NCBI RefSeq assembly: GCF_040412425.1
Contig: NC_089795.1
Span: 80,005,163-80,069,162, forward strand
DNA from: Macrobrachium rosenbergii
Taxonomy: Eukaryota > Arthropoda > Malacostraca > Decapoda > Palaemonidae
Direction of reading: 5' to 3'
Length of the DNA: 64,000 nucleotides
Below, piece after piece: positions 61,545-64,000 of this stretch (positions within the stretch are counted from its first letter, which is position 1; the number at the start of each line of letters is the position of its first letter). The notes under the pieces are model-generated. The model made no database searches. It saw only the letters and a program-made list of their open reading frames with translations, and had not been told where the DNA came from. Position numbers and translations under genes: made by a program.

Positions 61545-61622
61545 CAAGAAGATCTCGCCACCCCCAGAAAAAAAGGCTGGCGACCCCTTTGGGAGTCGCG
61601 ACCCCCAGGTTGAAAACCACTA
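61545..61622 (-). mobile_element. hAT-type terminus, truncated
   Basis: Read on the minus strand the sequence begins AGTGGTTTTCAACCTGGGGG followed by GTCGCGACTCCCAAAGGGGTCGC. This is the widespread hAT terminus class (CAGTGGTTCTCAACC..GGGTCGCGACCC). The opposite end was not found, so the element is truncated or diverged. Confidence 0.55.
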
Positions 61623-61954
61623 CTTTACACGGAATCCCAAATGTCTAACCAAATCAGTCACTTTCATTCTTCTACCATCCAAACTCCCATGCAGTGTCCT
61701 ATCTTTCTGTCTGTCATTTACTTTCACAACATTTTGCTCAATAACATAACATTTTATTTCAAACTCTCAACTCCTTTACATTTTCGTCAAATATTTCATC
61801 AATCTCTGTAGCTTCTCTTGGATGTCCCTAATCAATCATCAACTCAACAGGCTGATTACGACCTTTATTCTCATTCCCAAAATACTTGCATTCGTCCTTG
61901 TCCTGGCCTCTCTCAGCACTCAATGCGCGACCAGTTTTTTTTTATTTTTGTCAG

Positions 61955-62378
61955 ACGCAATACTGTACCCTGGTAGTCAAGAAGACGAAATTGGCAAAAG
62001 GGGCAAAAAGAAAGAACGGGACGTACAGATCACGGCTCAGAAAATGTCAAGGCAAATATGATAGAATCATGCAAGTAAAACCTTTGTGAAAAAGTTGTTT
62101 TGAAAATCCTTTCACCCTGCGCTTCTCAGGTACCGTTATAATGACTGGCATCCTCATTCTTATTAACCTAACCCCTTTTCTTTTCATTATTTACACAGCA
62201 ATGGAAGCGTGAGCGTCGAAAATGTCCCCATGGAGGAACCTTCTACCAGGTTTGCTGCACTTGTCGTTTCTATTATCATTCAAGCCCAAACTCAAGTTGT
62301 GTTTCTAATTCCCTGGCCCATGGTGTGGCTCACAGACGCTGGCTTAATCTATATTCCATAATAATAACGTCCCTATAA
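61955..62378 (+). CDS. Candidate last two exons of a basic, Cys-containing (possibly secreted) protein
   Basis: Exon A (61955-62074) follows an excellent acceptor (TTTTTTTATTTTTGTCAG) and ends CAA|GTAAAA. Exon B (62199-62378) follows a long pyrimidine tract ending TTTACACAG and runs to TAA; both are phase 0. An AATAAA lies 27 bases past the stop. Exon A encodes TQYCTLVVKKTKLAKGAKRK then NGTYRSRLRKCQGKYDRIMQ; exon B begins QWKRERRKCPHGGTFYQVCC and continues TCRFYYHSSPNSSC. Lys/Arg make up a large share, six Cys are visible, RERR looks like a furin site, and NGT is a glycosylation sequon. I do not recognise the family; growth-factor- or peptide-like folds are possible. Another frame of exon A is also open (..ILYPGSQEDEIGKRGKKKER), so the reading frame depends on the join to exon B. 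The first exons were not found. Confidence 0.38.
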
Positions 62379-62404
62379 TGTCCATATGAAATACTTTATT
62401 ACTT

Positions 62405-62410
62405 AATAAA
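62405..62410 (+). terminator. Poly(A) signal AATAAA
   Basis: It lies 27 bases after the stop of the candidate exon at 62199-62378 and is followed by T-rich sequence, which fits a short 3' UTR. Confidence 0.35.
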
Positions 62411-62449
62411 TAGACATTTGACCATCTCTTTATCCAACCGGTATTTTCT

Positions 62450-63900
62450 CGTTTCCGCTTCACTTTGCTTGTTTCTGTCAGGAGAGGCAGTGTGAGGTCT
62501 TTTATTTTAAGGTTCCCCTCGATCATGGTAAAGGTAGCTACGGTTAAGTTTTGCTTACTGGGACATTAGTAAGTAAAATTTATTCAGATCTGCAGTGCTG
62601 TAAACCAGCTTTTGCCATATAAAGATATTACAAGAACAACATTTTCTGATAAAGGATTACGAAAACTAACCCAGGAAGTTTAACAGGCGCCCAATGAAAG
62701 TATGTTCGGGTTTGATTTCTTTATATATAATTTTGGGAGCCTTCCTATGTCTTATATAGCAAAAGGAACACTAGCAGAATCACTTTACTTTATCAAAGTT
62801 GCCCCCTAACTCGAATTGTTTTGGCTCAGTATTTACCGTAGGTCAAATACCAAAGAGAATCTGATAAAAAAAAAAAAAAACTATTAGAAAGTTTCACGTA
62901 TAAGGAAATGGAAAGCTGCACATTCCAACTGCAACACGATATAACACTAAGCAAAACCACCAAAGAAAATAGAAAGGTCATATGGACTTGACATTAAATT
63001 TCAGAAAGAAATTTAATAAAATCAGACCCAACGCTTTTACCATAGGCCAGCACAGAATACGAGACATCAGGAATGGGCTGAATATATAATTTGCTAAATG
63101 TCTCTGGTAAGATTCTTTTTCGAAACTGAACGTACATGAAAACGAATATAATAACTGTCGCAGAATTTTGGATAGAGTTGGTAATTTTTCTTATATATAT
63201 ATAATACGTGAATAATAAACGAAAATACTGCTAACTACATCAGTCAAATAAATCAAAACAAAAATCTGACGAACATAAAAAGAAAGAACAAATAATATTT
63301 AACAGTACCAAGAATCGGTATGGAAAAGTCACATCTAACCTTTACAAAAAATAATTCATTGGCAAAAGACGAAAACGTTAAATATTTGTTTCTTTAGTCA
63401 CCAAAGATACATATCTTCATAAGAGAAATAGATTTGAAAGATCAGCTTTACAGTTTTTAAGTAAAGGAGCTGAGGAACGATCGTTATTCGTGAAGAAGAG
63501 AAGAAAGTCACATTCCATGAGAGGCTTCTCGGAAAAGGATATTATGTGGCATTTATTACGAGGCGATTGATAAAAAATCGACTAGCATCTCTTACACACA
63601 TACAAACACACAAACAAAATGATCTCTAAAGCAGCTAAAGCCCTATAATAGAGGATCATTATATTCGTATAGTTTCAAACATACGAAGATACCAGCTTAG
63701 CGCGAAGGCAATACCTGTGGCTCTAAACTTAATACTTTTCCTCATATAAATGAAAAATAAATCTGTAAAATGCACTAGTGAAAGAACTAATGACAGTCTA
63801 GCATCCATTAAATTATCCATGGTATTATTGAGCTTCAAAGACGATCACGACATTTACCAGCAGACGAAATAGCGAACTTCACCAAACAACTGCAACCAGC
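62450..63900. other. No gene supported
   Basis: AT-rich DNA with short poly-A and TA tracts. Only chance frames. Confidence 0.4.
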
Positions 63901-63906
63901 TTTCGG

Positions 63907-63914
63907 TGACGTCA
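63907..63914. promoter_or_regulatory. Palindromic CRE (TGACGTCA)
   Basis: A perfect cAMP-response element palindrome sits in a locally GC-richer stretch next to the candidate exon below. It could belong to a promoter at the right edge, but a single 8-mer can occur by chance. Confidence 0.25.
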
Positions 63915-63964
63915 TCAGCAAGTCGGTTTGGCATGCTTCATTTTTTCTTTCGAAACTCGCTTAC

Positions 63965-64000
63965 CTTTCTAACCAGTTTCATACACAAATTCGCCCACTT
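63965..64000 (-). CDS. Candidate exon end at window edge
   Basis: On the minus strand the last 36 bases are open (KWANLCMKLVRK in one frame) and end at AGAAAG|GTAAGC, a consensus donor. Whether it is coding or 5' untranslated cannot be told from so little sequence. It could even be an upstream exon of MMACHC. Confidence 0.25.

Overview
This looks like an arthropod nuclear genome window, most likely from a decapod crustacean. It is AT-rich, with small exons separated by long introns. It carries very long (TA)n and (GA)n microsatellites, broken non-LTR (LINE) and DIRS-type retroelements, hAT-like elements and short (TTAGG)n tracts. TTAGG is the usual arthropod telomere motif. The decapod call is an inference from this repeat style; no sequence comparison was possible.

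Two genes can be identified with confidence, both on the minus strand in head-to-tail order. MMACHC (coding 50481-52413, two exons, 254 aa) encodes the cytosolic cobalamin processing protein. TXNDC15 (coding 32767-43785, seven coding exons, 464 aa) encodes a secretory-pathway thioredoxin-fold membrane protein linked to cilia. In both, all splice sites are GT-AG and all phases agree. They are about 6.7 kb apart and do not share a pathway; nothing suggests co-regulation beyond proximity.

Layout: 1-4.4 kb holds several candidate exons of unrecognised genes. The best is a two-exon minus-strand start with a signal peptide at 3371-4189. From 4.5 to 17 kb the DNA is repeat-rich: five long arrays rich in (TA)n, three copies or fragments of one LINE family, a SINE-like unit and a foldback element with perfect hairpins. 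From 17 to 32.5 kb lie another LINE tail, a decayed DIRS tyrosine recombinase at 21.6-22.3 kb, a local duplication and a retroelement-like segment. TXNDC15 fills 32.5-43.8 kb and MMACHC 50.4-52.4 kb. From 52.5 kb to the right end there are simple repeats, a ~29-bp minisatellite, a (TTAGG)4 tract, a CTAGG-rich segment and two hAT-like elements. A candidate pair of basic, Cys-containing exons with a poly(A) signal lies at 61.9-62.4 kb.

No bacterial-type system, CRISPR array, rRNA or convincing functional tRNA was seen. The most interesting items are an in-gene partial exon duplication in TXNDC15 that supplies a second, stronger splice donor, and three candidate genes that open-reading-frame length alone would miss.
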